Shown here: one piece after another, positions 1-9,431 of the stretch
How the letters are laid out: every line of letters begins with the position of its first letter
Numbering within the stretch: the stretch's first letter is position 1
Assembly (NCBI RefSeq): GCF_020829495.1
Contig: NZ_JAIVFQ010000040.1
Location: 20,231-63,046 of the forward strand
Direction: 5' to 3'
DNA length: 42,816 nucleotides
Source: Nostoc favosum CHAB5714
Lineage (GTDB): Bacteria > Cyanobacteriota > Cyanobacteriia > Cyanobacteriales > Nostocaceae
Notes under the pieces: model-generated
The model's input: only the letters and a program-made list of their open reading frames with translations
Database searches by the model: none
Told to the model about the DNA's origin: nothing
Translations under genes and position numbers: made by a program

Positions 1-168
1 ATTAATGAGTATTAAAGGTGGATGAACGAGTATCAAAGACTCATTAATGAGTATTAAAGGTGGATGAACGAGTATCAAAGACTCATTAATGAGTATTAAA
101 GGTGGATGAACGAGTATCAAAGACTCATTAATGAGTATTAAAGGTGGATGAACGAGTATCAAAGACTC
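1..168. repeat. 42-bp tandem repeat, four copies
   Basis: Four identical head-to-tail copies of a 42-bp unit start at 1, 43, 85 and 127, and a partial fifth (ATTTACGAGTAT) follows. The array probably continues left of the window. Each unit contains two related halves (ATGAGTATTAAAG and ACGAGTATCAAAG). The unit length is a multiple of three, but I see no sustained gene in it. It lies downstream of the leftward SDR gene. Confidence 0.95.
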
Positions 169-210
169 ATTTACGAGTATCCCTGCCCTATGCCCGATGT
201 CCTATGCTCA

Positions 211-1188
211 TTAAATCTTAGGCGAACTAAGTGCCCCTAATAGCAGCAGTGACCACGGTACTTTAATATCAGGTATGAGCCATGAGTACTTTCTCAGTAC
301 AGGTAATGCAGCTGGCAGCACAAAACACAGAGAACGTAGCGACGCCGGGCGATCGCCATTTTCATCTACAATTCCATATTGCTTGGCTAGTTCGGCAACA
401 ATCTGCACACGTCCTGTACGGCGCATGACATTTGGCTCACCAGTAAGTGCAGCGATCGCCCGTCCAGTTAGTAAGGGAGTTTCCCAGTTGTAGCGATCGC
501 TAAGAAATGAGCTTTTTTGGTCAGTATCACTGGTTTGATTCACTTCAGAAGCAAAACGGGAAAAAAGCTCAGTACCAACAATACCTGGCCAAATTGAAAC
601 AGAAGCGACATTATGGGGTTTTAACTCAACAGCCATATCAGCTGCTAGGCGATCGCAAGCTGCTTTACCAGCACCATAAGCTGTATTAAAGATATAAGAC
701 ATGCTACCCCACGAGGAAATGGTGCAAATTAGTCCAGAGTTACGCTTGGTCATCATTCGAGCAGCAAAAACACTCGCAACATAGTGGCTACGAAGACCAA
801 CGTTATTGCTAGCATCCCAAATACTTGGTTCACAATCCCAAAAGGGCTGCCCATAAGCGTCTTTTAATGCCTGAACTCCTGAGTAAGCATTATTCACCAG
901 TAGGTCTAGTTGTCCATCCTGCTCATCTTGGATGCGCTCAAACAGTAGACGCACCTGCTCATCGTCGCTGTGGTCTACTTGCACAGGAATGCCCACACCA
1001 CCGGCTTCCTCTATAGCTGATTGGGTTTCGCTAAGACTCCCAAAAACCGCATCACTGGAAGATTTGTTGAGGCTGCGCCCAGTGACGTATACAGTTGCAC
1101 CAGCCTCACCCAAGCCAATAGCAATTCCCCTCCCAATTCCCCGCGTAGCACCTGTTACCAACGCCACTTTACCCTCAAGGTGTTTCAT
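211..1188 (-). CDS. DHRS1-like short-chain dehydrogenase/reductase
   Basis: A 325-residue NAD(P)H-dependent oxidoreductase of the SDR superfamily, presumably cytosolic; the substrate is unknown. The N-terminal Rossmann loop TGATRGIG (residues 12-19), NNAYSG (99-104), Ser158/159 and the catalytic pair Tyr171-x3-Lys175 (YGAGK) are all present. The NNAYSG variant of NNAG, the IWPGIV segment after the active site and the hydrophobic C-terminus ending near SSPKI resemble animal DHRS1 and its bacterial relatives rather than FabG-type enzymes. The ATG at 1188 follows an AGAGGA ribosome-binding site about 9 nt away. It is the last leftward gene here and is separated from the histidine kinase by two tandem-repeat tracts. 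The family is confident; the reaction is not. Confidence 0.9.
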   Translation of the reverse strand: MKHLEGKVALVTGATRGIGRGIAIGLGEAGATVYVTGRSLNKSSSDAVFGSLSETQSAIEEAGGVGIPVQVDHSDDEQVRLLFERIQDEQDGQLDLLVNNAYSGVQALKDAYGQPFWDCEPSIWDASNNVGLRSHYVASVFAARMMTKRNSGLICTISSWGSMSYIFNTAYGAGKAACDRLAADMAVELKPHNVASVSIWPGIVGTELFSRFASEVNQTSDTDQKSSFLSDRYNWETPLLTGRAIAALTGEPNVMRRTGRVQIVAELAKQYGIVDENGDRPASLRSLCFVLPAALPVLRKYSWLIPDIKVPWSLLLLGALSSPKI

Positions 1189-1220
1189 AATCGCTTTCCT
1201 CTGCCGTCTTTTTTAGTGCT

Positions 1221-1297
1221 GAGTTAGGAGTTAGGAGTTAGGAGTTAGGAGTTAGGAGTTAGGAGTTAGGAGTTAGGAGTTAGGAGTTAGGAGTTAG
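1221..1297. repeat. Heptanucleotide repeat GAGTTAG x11
   Basis: Eleven perfect copies of GAGTTAG lie between the SDR start and the next repeat tract. The same heptad, or its complement CTAACTC, recurs at 2661-2757 inside a gene and at 32239-32290. Short heptanucleotide arrays are known from heterocystous cyanobacteria. Confidence 0.95.
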
Positions 1298-1308
1298 GAA
1301 TTATTATT

Positions 1309-1434
1309 CTCCCTCATCTCCCTCATCTCCCTCATCTCCCTCATCTCCCTCATCTCCCTCATCTCCCTCATCTCCCTCATCTCCCTCATCTCCCTCATCT
1401 CCCTCATCTCCCTCATCTCCCTCATCTCCCTCAT
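1309..1434. repeat. 9-bp repeat CTCCCTCAT x14
   Basis: Fourteen perfect copies of CTCCCTCAT follow directly after the heptad array and end 22 bp past the histidine kinase stop codon. On the minus strand it reads as open Met-Arg-Glu repeats, which I treat as an artefact. Confidence 0.95.
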
Positions 1435-1456
1435 CTCCCCCTGCCCCCTGCCCCTA

Positions 1457-4400
1457 TCAACGGTATAGCCAAACGCGCAATAGTGAAAGCAGTTGTTCAG
1501 TATCCACAGGTTTGGTAATGTAATCTGATGCGCCTGCTTCAATACACTTCTCGCGATCGCCTTGCATGGCTTTAGCGGTCAGTGCAATAATCGGCAAAGA
1601 TTTAAATTGCTCGTTTTGGCGGATTAAGCGTGTTGTTTCGTAACCATCCATTTCTGGCATCATTACGTCCATCAAAACGACATCAATATCTGATGTAGTT
1701 TCCAACAGGGTAATCCCCTCTCTGCCGTTTTCAGCATATAAAACTTGTATTTGATAACGCTCCAGCATACTTGTCAGCGCAAAGATATTACGCACATCGT
1801 CGTCTACAATTAGCGCTTTTTTGCCAGCGAGTAAGTGGTCTATGGAATGCAGTTGTTCAAGTATTTCTCGCTTGGGTGCTGGTAAATTTGCTTGGACTCG
1901 GTGTAAAAATAATGCTGTTTCATCGAGGAGACGTTCGGGCGATCGCACATCTTTAATGATGATTGTTTCGGCAATTCGTCTGAGTTCGGTTTCTTGAGCT
2001 TTGCTAATTTCTCTACCTGTGTAAACAATGATTGGTAAAGTTTTGCCGTGAGGTAGAAGCTTTATCTGCTCGATAAGTTCAAACCCGGTCATGTCGGGTA
2101 GCCCTAAATCGAGAACGAGGCAATCAAAATGCTGTGAGCGGATGGCTTCTAAAGCTGCTGCACCAGTGCCCACAGCAGTGGTAGAAACATCGCTGTTGCC
2201 AATCAACTCAACAATACTCAGCCGTTGAGTGTCGTCGTCTTCGACTACTAACAAATTTTTCACCTGGCGCTCAACAAAACCTTTAATTTTGGCCAACGCC
2301 TCGGATATTGTCTCGCTGGTTAAGGGCTTTTGCAGATATGCGATCGCTCCTAGTTGCAAACCGCGCTGTCTCCCTTCCTCAACTGTCATGATATGTACAG
2401 GAATGTGACGGGTATTTGGGTCATGCTTCAGACGATCTAATACAGTCCAACCATCCATTTCTGGCAACCTGATATCTAGCAAAATGGCTGAAGGCTGGAA
2501 TTGCTGCGCTAACATCAAACCTGTACTGCCTGTTTGGGCAGTGATCACCTTGAATCCTTGCTGTTGTGCCATATCTAGCAGGATACGCGCAAAATTAACG
2601 TCATCCTCAACAATTAGTAACACGCGATCGCCTATGCCGATAGTAGTGCGATCGTCATTTAGGAGTGGGGAGTTAGGAGTGAGGAGTGAGGAGTTAGGAG
2701 TGAGGAGTGAGGAGTTAGGAGTGAGGAGTGAGGAGTTAGGAGTGAGGAGTGAGGAGTGGGTAGAGACGCGATTAATCGCGTCTGTACTAGATTGTGTTGA
2801 TGTTGACTCAGGACTCGGAACTCGGAACTCTGGACTCAATTGGGGGAAGTAGAATGTAAAGGTGCTACCTTGACCGGGTTGACTGATTAGTTTAATTTCG
2901 CCGCCAAAGAGACGGGCGATTTCACGGCTAATTGATAAGCCCAATCCAGTACCGCCGTATCTGCGACTGGTAGAGCCATCGGCTTGCTGAAATGCCTCGA
3001 AAATAACTTTCTGCTTGTCGGGGGCAATGCCAATGCCTGTATCGCTGACTGAGAAGGCGATGACATTTTGGGCGCGATTTAAAGTTACTTGGTCGTTGCT
3101 CCACCCTTGCTTCGCCACCGCAATCTGTAAGCGTACTTCCCCTCGCTCTGTAAATTTAAAAGCGTTGGAGAGGAGATTTTTTAACACCTGTTGTAAGCGT
3201 TTGACATCTGTATAGATGGTTGTGGGCAATTCGGGAGTCAATTCAATTGTGAAAGCAAGTCCTTTGCTCTGAGCGATTTGTCGGAAGGTGCGCTCAATCT
3301 GATCGCCCAATTCTGTCAATGGCATTTGGGTCATGTCAATCGACATAGTTCCAGATTCAATTTTGGCGAGATCCAGAATGTCATTGATTAACGCCAACAA
3401 ATCATTACCTGCTGAGTAAATTGTTTGGCTGTATTCGACTTGCTTGGCACTGAGGTTGTGATCAATGTTATCTGACAACAACTTTGCCAAAATCAACAAG
3501 CTGTTTAGCGGTGTCCGCAGTTCATGGGACATGTTGGCGAGAAACTCTGATTTGTATTTTGAAGAAAGGGCGAGTTGTTCAGCCTTATCTTCTAAAGAGA
3601 GTCTTGCTTGTTCAATTTCTCGATTTTTGCGCTCGACTTCTTTCTTTTGCATCGCCAACAACTCTGCCTTTTCTTCTAACTCAGCGTTGGTTTGTTGCAA
3701 CTCCTCTTGCTGTCCTTTGAGTAAATCTTCCGAGGTTTTGAGTGATTGGGCTTGTTGTTCTAAGCGCTTGTTGGTTTCCCGGAGTTCATCTTGCTGGGTT
3801 TGGAGTTCTTCAGCCAAAGATTGCGACTGCTTGAGTAATTCTTCAGTTCGCATGGATGCTGCGATCGTGTTGAGGACGATCGCTATACTTTCGGTAAGTT
3901 GGTCGAAGAATGTCAGATGAATTTCGCTAAAGCGACGGAAGGAAGCTAATTCTATGACTGCTGTCACCTGTCCTTCAAAAAGTACAGGTAACACCACGGC
4001 ATTAAGTGGAGTTGCTTCTCCTAAACCAGAGGCAATTCTGACATAATCACTTGGCACTTCCGTCAGCAGTATTCGCTCTTTTTCTAAAGCGCATTGTCCC
4101 ACCAAACCTTCACCCAAGTGGAAGCGGTTAGCTAGATGTCTGCGTTCGCGGTAAGCGTAGCTACTAATTAATTTCAAATACGGTACATTTTCTCCAGACT
4201 CCATCAGGAAGAATACGCCGTGTTGCGCTCCTACTAAAGGTGCCAGTTCTGAGAGAATTAGTTTAGATACAGTTTCCAAGTCTCGCTGCCCTTGCAGCAT
4301 TCTGGTAAACTTGGCTAGGTTAGTTTTCAACCAATCTTGTTCGGTGTTTTTCTGCGTTGTCTCCCGCAGATTGGCAATCATCTGATTGATGTTGTCTTTG

Positions 4401-7400
4401 AGGATGGCAACTTCACCTAATGCTTCGACGGCAATTGAACGAGTTAAATCACCTTTAGTTACAGCTGTAGCAACTTCTGCGATCGCTCGCAACTGAGTTG
4501 TCAATGTAGCAGCCAATTCGTTCACATTATCTGTCAAATCTTTCCAAGTCCCAGCCGCGCCAGGGACTCTAGCTTGTCCGCCCAACTTCCCTTCGATTCC
4601 CACTTCCCGCGCTACTGTGGTTACTTGATTGGCAAATGTCGCTAGAGTATCAATCATCTCGTTGATTGTCTCTGCCAAGGTTTCAATTTCTCCCTTGGCG
4701 TCTAACATCAGTTTCCGTTTCAAGTCACCGTTAGCAACTGCCGTTACAACTCTGGCAATACCGCGCACTTGTGCCGTTAAGTTCCCCGCCATCGAGTTAA
4801 CATTATCTGTTAAATCTTTCCAAGTCCCTGCAACACCTTGGACTTGCGCTTGTCCGCCCAACTTCCCTTCAGTTCCCACTTCTCGCGCCACCCGCGTTAC
4901 TTCACTTGCAAAAGAACTAAGTTGATCCACCATTGTGTTGGTGGTGTTCTTCAAGTCTAAAATTTCGCCTTTGGCATCGACGGTAATTTTCTTAGAAAGG
5001 TCGCCATTAGCTACCGCCTTGGTAACTTCCGCGATGTTGCGAACTTGTCCGGTGAGGTTCCCCGCCATCGAGTTAACGTTGTCAGTTAAATCTTTCCAAG
5101 TCCCTGCAACTCCCCTGACGTAAGCTTGCACGCCCAATTTACCTTCGGTTCCCACCTCACGGGCAACCTTTGTAACTTCTGATGCAAAGGAATTTAACTG
5201 ATCCACCATTGTATTAATGGTGTTTTTGAGTTCCTGAATTTCACCTTTCACATCGACGGTGATTTTCTTGGATAAGTCGCCGTTAGCTACGGCTGTGGTA
5301 ACTTCGGCAATATTCCGCACTTGTGCCGTCAAACTTCCCGCCATGAAGTTTACGCTGTCAGTTAAATCTTTCCAAGTTCCGGCTACACCTTTAACTTCTG
5401 CTTGTACACCCAGCTTACCTTCAGTTCCCACCTCCCGCGCCACCCGCGTTACTTCACTTGCAAAGGAATTGAGTTGATCCACCATTGTATTAACGGTATT
5501 TTTCAACTCTAAAATTTCACCTTTGACATCAACGGAGATTTTCTTAGATAAGTCGCCATTAGCTACAGCTGTGGTAACGGCGGCAATGTTTCGCACCTGT
5601 GCCGTTAAGCTTCCCGCCATGAAGTTCACGCTGTCAGTTAAATCTTTCCAAGTTCCAGCTACGCCGCGCACATCTGCTTGTACACCTAATTTACCTTCGC
5701 TTCCCACTTCCCGCGCCACTCGCGTTACTTCACTTGCAAAGGAGTTGAGTTGATCCACCATTATATTGATGGTGTTTTTAAGTTCCAGAATTTCGCCTTT
5801 GACAGCAACAGTAATTTTCTTAGATAAATCACCATTGGCGATCGCAGTTGTAACTTCGGCAATGTTCCGCACCTGTGCCGTCAAGCTTCCTGCCATGAAG
5901 TTCACGCTGTCGGTTAAATCTTTCCAAGTACCAGCAACGTCTTTCACCTCCGCTTGTACACCCAATTTACCTTCAGTTCCCACCTCACGGGCGACTCGCG
6001 TCACTTCACTTGCAAAGGAACTGAGTTGATCCACCATTGTGTTAATGGTATTTTTCAACTCCAGAATTTCGCCTTTGACATCAACGGTGATTTTCTTAGA
6101 AAGGTCGCCGTTTGCTACGGCGGTGGTGACGGTGGCAATATTTCGCACTTGCGCCGTCAAGCTTCCTGCCATGAAGTTCACGCTGTCAGTTAAATCTTTC
6201 CAAGTGCCAGCCACGCCCCGCACTTCTGCTTGCACGCCCAACTTCCCTTCGCTTCCCACCTCACGCGCAACCCTTGTGACTTCTGATGCAAAAGAGTTAA
6301 GCTGATCCACCATTGTGTTAATGGTGTTTTTGAGTTCCAGAATTTCACCTTTGACATCGACAGTGATTTTCTTAGATAAATCGCCTGTTGCAACCGCCGT
6401 AGTCACTTCGGCAATATTCCGCACCTGTGCCGTTAAACTTCCCGCCATGAAGTTTACGCTGTCGGTTAAATCTTTCCAAGTGCCAGCCACACCGCGCACA
6501 TCGGCTTGCACACCCAGTTTACCTTCACTGCCAACTTCACGGGCAACCCTTGTGACTTCACTTGCAAAGGAACTGAGTTGATCCACCATTATATTGATGG
6601 TATTTTTCAGTTCAAAAATTTCACCTCTGACATCGACGGTGATTTTTTTAGATAGATCGCCATTTGCGATCGCAGTGGCAACTTCAGCAATATTTCGCAC
6701 CTGTCCGGTGAGATTACCCGCCATTAAGTTAACGTTGTCAGTTAAATCTTTCCAAGTCCCCGCCACTCCTTTAACTTCTGCTTGCACGCCCAATTTACCT
6801 TCAGTTCCCACCTCACGCGCAACTCTTGTGACTTCCGATGCAAAGGAATTAAGCTGATCCACCATTGTGTTGATGGTGTTCTTGAGTTCCAGAATTTCAC
6901 CTTTCACATCGACAGTGATTTTTTTAGATAAGTCGCCATTTGCAACCGCCGTTGTCACTTCGGCAATATTCCGCACTTGTGCCGTCAAGCTTCCCGCCAT
7001 GAAATTCACACTATCGGTCAGGTCTTTCCACGTACCCGCTACCCCGCGAACTTCTGCTTGACCGCCTAATTTTCCTTCTGCACCCACCTCACGGACAACT
7101 CTTGTTACTTCCGATGCAAAGGAATTAAGTTGATCCACCATGATGTTAACGGTGTTTTTCAACTCTAAAATTTCGCCTTTGACATCAACAGTGATTTTCT
7201 TGGAAAGGTCGCCATTCGCTACCGCCGTTGTCACTTCCGCAATGTTACGGACTTGGGCTGTCAAATTCCCTGCCATTAAGTTAACGTTATCTGTCAGATC
7301 CTTCCAAGTACCTGCTACTCCTTTAACTTCGGCTTGCACGCCCAATTTACCTTCAGTTCCCACCTCACGCGCCACCCGCGTCACTTCCGATGCAAAAGAA

Positions 7401-8137
7401 TTAAGCTGATCCACCATCGTGTTGACGGTGTTTTTTAGTTCTAGAATTTCGCCTTTGACATCGACAGTGATTTTTTTGGATAAGTCACCATTTGCGATCG
7501 CAGTTGCAACTTCGGCAATGTTGCGAACTTGTCCGGTGAGATTACCCGCCATCAAGTTAACGTTATCAGTCAAATCCTTCCAAGTGCCAGCAACACCTTG
7601 CACTTCGGCTTGAACGCCCAACTTCCCTTCGGTTCCTACTTCACGGGCAACTCTTGTTACTTCCGATGCAAAAGAACCGAGACGATCTACCATCGTGTTG
7701 ACGATATTAGCAGTTTGGAGAAACTCACCTTGGAGGGGTCTGCCGTCAATTTCTGTTGCGATCGTTTGGGATAAGTCACCATTAGCGACAGATCGAATTA
7801 CGCGAGTAGTTTCAGCTGTTGGTTGAACTAAATCTGTAATTAGACTATTGACAGAAGTAACACAATCTGACCAGGAACCACGAACATCTCCGAGAGAGGC
7901 GCGATCGGCAATTTTGCCTTCTTTGCCGACAACATTACCAATCCTCTGTAGCTCCGCCGCCATCCGCTCATTTTGATCAATAATATCATTAAGCGTATCA
8001 GCTATTTTACCCGCTACACCAGTATGGTCTATAGGCATCCGAGCAGAGAAATCACCCTGTTTAACAGCATTCAGCGTTCTTAGTAGCTGATTTAAATCTA
8101 GATTATCGCTGTCTCTAGTTAACTGTTCGGTTGCCAT
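1457..8137 (-). CDS. Poly-HAMP hybrid histidine kinase with three receivers
   Basis: A 2226-residue sensor kinase with no membrane segment, so presumably cytoplasmic. Order: a divergent HAMP region (1-150); twelve near-identical 92-residue units (about 150-1260) with the core NGDLSKKITVDVKGE and GVAGTWKDLTDNVN; a GAF domain (about 1270-1415); a Gln/Glu-rich coiled coil (1420-1525); HisKA with MSHELRTP (His1538); an HATPase domain with LLSNAFKF, DTGIGIAP and GGTGLGLS (about 1640-1760); a low-complexity linker (1765-1830); and three receivers with phosphoacceptors Asp1888, Asp2010 and Asp2157. The second receiver has a poor C-terminal Lys region (IIIKDV). The layout matches group III (Nik1/Os-1) hybrid kinases, where poly-HAMP repeats sense osmotic or cell-wall stress. 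That role is inference here. The ATG at 8137 follows AAGGATAAGG. No partner regulator lies nearby. Confidence 0.93.
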   Translation of the reverse strand: MATEQLTRDSDNLDLNQLLRTLNAVKQGDFSARMPIDHTGVAGKIADTLNDIIDQNERMAAELQRIGNVVGKEGKIADRASLGDVRGSWSDCVTSVNSLITDLVQPTAETTRVIRSVANGDLSQTIATEIDGRPLQGEFLQTANIVNTMVDRLGSFASEVTRVAREVGTEGKLGVQAEVQGVAGTWKDLTDNVNLMAGNLTGQVRNIAEVATAIANGDLSKKITVDVKGEILELKNTVNTMVDQLNSFASEVTRVAREVGTEGKLGVQAEVKGVAGTWKDLTDNVNLMAGNLTAQVRNIAEVTTAVANGDLSKKITVDVKGEILELKNTVNIMVDQLNSFASEVTRVVREVGAEGKLGGQAEVRGVAGTWKDLTDSVNFMAGSLTAQVRNIAEVTTAVANGDLSKKITVDVKGEILELKNTINTMVDQLNSFASEVTRVAREVGTEGKLGVQAEVKGVAGTWKDLTDNVNLMAGNLTGQVRNIAEVATAIANGDLSKKITVDVRGEIFELKNTINIMVDQLSSFASEVTRVAREVGSEGKLGVQADVRGVAGTWKDLTDSVNFMAGSLTAQVRNIAEVTTAVATGDLSKKITVDVKGEILELKNTINTMVDQLNSFASEVTRVAREVGSEGKLGVQAEVRGVAGTWKDLTDSVNFMAGSLTAQVRNIATVTTAVANGDLSKKITVDVKGEILELKNTINTMVDQLSSFASEVTRVAREVGTEGKLGVQAEVKDVAGTWKDLTDSVNFMAGSLTAQVRNIAEVTTAIANGDLSKKITVAVKGEILELKNTINIMVDQLNSFASEVTRVAREVGSEGKLGVQADVRGVAGTWKDLTDSVNFMAGSLTAQVRNIAAVTTAVANGDLSKKISVDVKGEILELKNTVNTMVDQLNSFASEVTRVAREVGTEGKLGVQAEVKGVAGTWKDLTDSVNFMAGSLTAQVRNIAEVTTAVANGDLSKKITVDVKGEIQELKNTINTMVDQLNSFASEVTKVAREVGTEGKLGVQAYVRGVAGTWKDLTDNVNSMAGNLTGQVRNIAEVTKAVANGDLSKKITVDAKGEILDLKNTTNTMVDQLSSFASEVTRVAREVGTEGKLGGQAQVQGVAGTWKDLTDNVNSMAGNLTAQVRGIARVVTAVANGDLKRKLMLDAKGEIETLAETINEMIDTLATFANQVTTVAREVGIEGKLGGQARVPGAAGTWKDLTDNVNELAATLTTQLRAIAEVATAVTKGDLTRSIAVEALGEVAILKDNINQMIANLRETTQKNTEQDWLKTNLAKFTRMLQGQRDLETVSKLILSELAPLVGAQHGVFFLMESGENVPYLKLISSYAYRERRHLANRFHLGEGLVGQCALEKERILLTEVPSDYVRIASGLGEATPLNAVVLPVLFEGQVTAVIELASFRRFSEIHLTFFDQLTESIAIVLNTIAASMRTEELLKQSQSLAEELQTQQDELRETNKRLEQQAQSLKTSEDLLKGQQEELQQTNAELEEKAELLAMQKKEVERKNREIEQARLSLEDKAEQLALSSKYKSEFLANMSHELRTPLNSLLILAKLLSDNIDHNLSAKQVEYSQTIYSAGNDLLALINDILDLAKIESGTMSIDMTQMPLTELGDQIERTFRQIAQSKGLAFTIELTPELPTTIYTDVKRLQQVLKNLLSNAFKFTERGEVRLQIAVAKQGWSNDQVTLNRAQNVIAFSVSDTGIGIAPDKQKVIFEAFQQADGSTSRRYGGTGLGLSISREIARLFGGEIKLISQPGQGSTFTFYFPQLSPEFRVPSPESTSTQSSTDAINRVSTHSSLLTPNSSLLTPNSSLLTPNSSLLTPNSPLLNDDRTTIGIGDRVLLIVEDDVNFARILLDMAQQQGFKVITAQTGSTGLMLAQQFQPSAILLDIRLPEMDGWTVLDRLKHDPNTRHIPVHIMTVEEGRQRGLQLGAIAYLQKPLTSETISEALAKIKGFVERQVKNLLVVEDDDTQRLSIVELIGNSDVSTTAVGTGAAALEAIRSQHFDCLVLDLGLPDMTGFELIEQIKLLPHGKTLPIIVYTGREISKAQETELRRIAETIIIKDVRSPERLLDETALFLHRVQANLPAPKREILEQLHSIDHLLAGKKALIVDDDVRNIFALTSMLERYQIQVLYAENGREGITLLETTSDIDVVLMDVMMPEMDGYETTRLIRQNEQFKSLPIIALTAKAMQGDREKCIEAGASDYITKPVDTEQLLSLLRVWLYR
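2661..2757. repeat. In-frame heptad array inside the kinase linker
   Basis: About four 21-bp units, each built from one GAGTTAG and two GAGTGAG heptads, lie inside the histidine kinase gene. They encode repeated LLTPNSS in the linker between HATPase and the first receiver. The 21-bp period keeps the frame. This is the same heptad family as the intergenic arrays. Confidence 0.9.
2761..2786. repeat. Palindrome around GACGCGATTAATCGCGTC
   Basis: This perfect palindromic core, flanked by TAGA and TGTA, lies in the histidine kinase linker and encodes DAINRV. A close relative (GACGCGATGAATCGCGTC) lies at 14803-14822 inside the chelatase gene. Confidence 0.85.
4480..7690. repeat. 276-bp intragenic repeat, twelve units
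   Basis: Twelve 276-bp units encode the 92-residue HAMP repeats. The conserved site encoding GTWKDLTD recurs about every 276 bp, near 4540, 4820, 5093, 5370, 5646, 5922, 6198, 6475, 6751, 7027, 7303 and 7580. Inner units are nearly identical; the C-terminal unit (GAAGTW) and a thirteenth N-terminal one (near 7874) diverge. Such an array can recombine, and short-read assembly may misjudge copy number. Confidence 0.9.
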
Positions 8138-8433
8138 AGCCTTATCCTTAATCTTGAATCTTGAGGAATTTTTTGTATTTTTTGCACCCCGTACCTCGTG
8201 AGATAACTTTTAGGTAATGCGGATCAAAATAGAGAGTAGGGAATAGAAAGTGGATCAAACTAATTTTTAATGGGTGCGAGTGTAAGCAGTTGATAAAGAC
8301 TGCTAACTAAATGGTATTGCCGTCGATGTATCTGGCATACCACTTAGCTAATGATAGCTAGTTGGACTCTGTTATGCAGCATCAATTGTCGGCGATGCCT
8401 AACTTGGGCGAGTAAGCGATCGCACGGTAGAAC

Positions 8434-8601
8434 CAGGGCTATTTCATTCTCATCTAGCCCGCCTCAGAATAAATTCTGAGGCTAATAGCAAAAGTCGTCT
8501 AAAGACGACTAATAAAGGCTTTTAGTCGTCTTTAGACGACTTTTGCTATTAGCCCGGAACTTTAGTTCTGGGCGGTTTATGTCTAGAACGAAATAGCCCT
8601 G
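8434..8601. mobile_element. 168-bp MITE-like element with 9-bp target duplication
   Basis: The termini CAGGGCTATTTCATTCT (left) and the complement of CAGGGCTATTTCGTTCT (right) are 17-bp inverted repeats with one mismatch. The element is flanked by an exact 9-bp direct repeat CGGTAGAAC (8425-8433 and 8602-8610), the signature of transposition. It has no coding capacity; a four-hairpin core fills the inside. It lies in the gap between the leftward histidine kinase and the Uma2 gene. Apart from it, 8140-8690 shows nothing I recognise. Confidence 0.8.
8458..8575. repeat. Four-hairpin palindromic element, copy 1
   Basis: It starts CCCGCC and ends GGGCGG. The first hairpin is GCCTCAGAAT/ATTCTGAGGC with a 2-nt loop. 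GCTAATAGC pairs with GCTATTAGC near the far end, two AGTCGTCT/AGACGACT hairpins lie in the middle, and a last hairpin is built on GGAACT/AGTTCT. Related copies lie at 9578-9703 and 35239-35353, with different stem sequences but the same fold. Confidence 0.85.
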
Positions 8602-8739
8602 CGGTAGAACACACGATGACAATTAACATTACGTTTTATGATTTTTGGAATTTGAGGAAAGCAGCAAATCAAGAAATCCTAACTGAGAACTGAAGGTTTG
8701 CTAAAGTCAGAAATATCCGGCAACTCCAAGGATTGGCAA

Positions 8740-9423
8740 ATGGTTAGAGAGTACTCAGCCCAGAGACATCTGCCTCCGCTTGAAAGTGGCGATCGCCTAA
8801 CTCGCCCTGAATTTGAACGGCGTTATGCGGCTGCACCCCATATCAAGAAAGCAGAACTGATTGAAGGAATCGTTTACGTGGCATCTCCCTTAAGACATGA
8901 GCAACATGGCAAACCCCACAGTCGGGTCATAACTTGGTTAGGAGTCTACCAATCACTGACTCCCGGCGTTGACTTAAGCGTTGAACCAACAGTCAGACTA
9001 GATTTAGACAATGAACCCCAGCCAGATGTAGTGCTGTTTATTGAACCAGACGCAGGCGGACAAACCCGTTTGAGCCGCGACGGTTACATTGAAGGATCTC
9101 CCGAATTGATTGTTGAAATTGCAGCGAGTAGCGTTGCGATCGATACAGGGAGCAAAAAGCAGGTTTATCGCCGTAATGGGGTGTTGGAGTACGTAATCTG
9201 GCAATCTTACGAGAATAAAATTGAATGGTTTTGCCTAATTGATGGCGACTATCGATCGCTATCTCCCAGTGCAGATGGAATTATTCGCTCTGGGGTGTTT
9301 CCGGGTTTGTGGTTAGCGGTGGAGGCGCTGTTAAACAATCAGATGGTGCGAGTGTTGGAGGTGGTGCAAGCGGGGTTGAAGTCACCGGAACATAATGCGT
9401 TTGTGCAGCAGTTGAAGAAATAG
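8740..9423 (+). CDS. Uma2 family (DUF820) putative restriction endonuclease-like protein
   Basis: A 227-residue protein of the Uma2/DUF820 family, very abundant in cyanobacteria, with a predicted PD-(D/E)xK nuclease fold; its biological role is not established. Visible signatures are KAELIEGIVY near residue 40, the QPDVVLF segment carrying the PD aspartate, ELIVEIAASS with the acidic motif, and YRRNGVLEYVIW towards the end. I chose the ATG at 8740 because AAGGA lies 7 nt upstream; a TTG at 8698 would add 14 residues. Transposable elements lie on both sides, and the TAG stop overlaps the target duplication of the next element, which therefore inserted right at the gene end without harming it. 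Confidence 0.9.
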   Translation: MVREYSAQRHLPPLESGDRLTRPEFERRYAAAPHIKKAELIEGIVYVASPLRHEQHGKPHSRVITWLGVYQSLTPGVDLSVEPTVRLDLDNEPQPDVVLFIEPDAGGQTRLSRDGYIEGSPELIVEIAASSVAIDTGSKKQVYRRNGVLEYVIWQSYENKIEWFCLIDGDYRSLSPSADGIIRSGVFPGLWLAVEALLNNQMVRVLEVVQAGLKSPEHNAFVQQLKK

Positions 9424-9431
9424 GAATAAGG

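Noticed and set aside
1294..1542. Minus-strand open frame of Met-Arg-Glu repeats
   Set aside because: It is only the translation of the 9-bp CTCCCTCAT array and overlaps the kinase 3' end; no start context or family.
4629..7613. Series of similar plus-strand open frames over the kinase gene
   Set aside because: They recur every 276 bp because they are the antisense of the HAMP repeats; the sense frame has clear domains.
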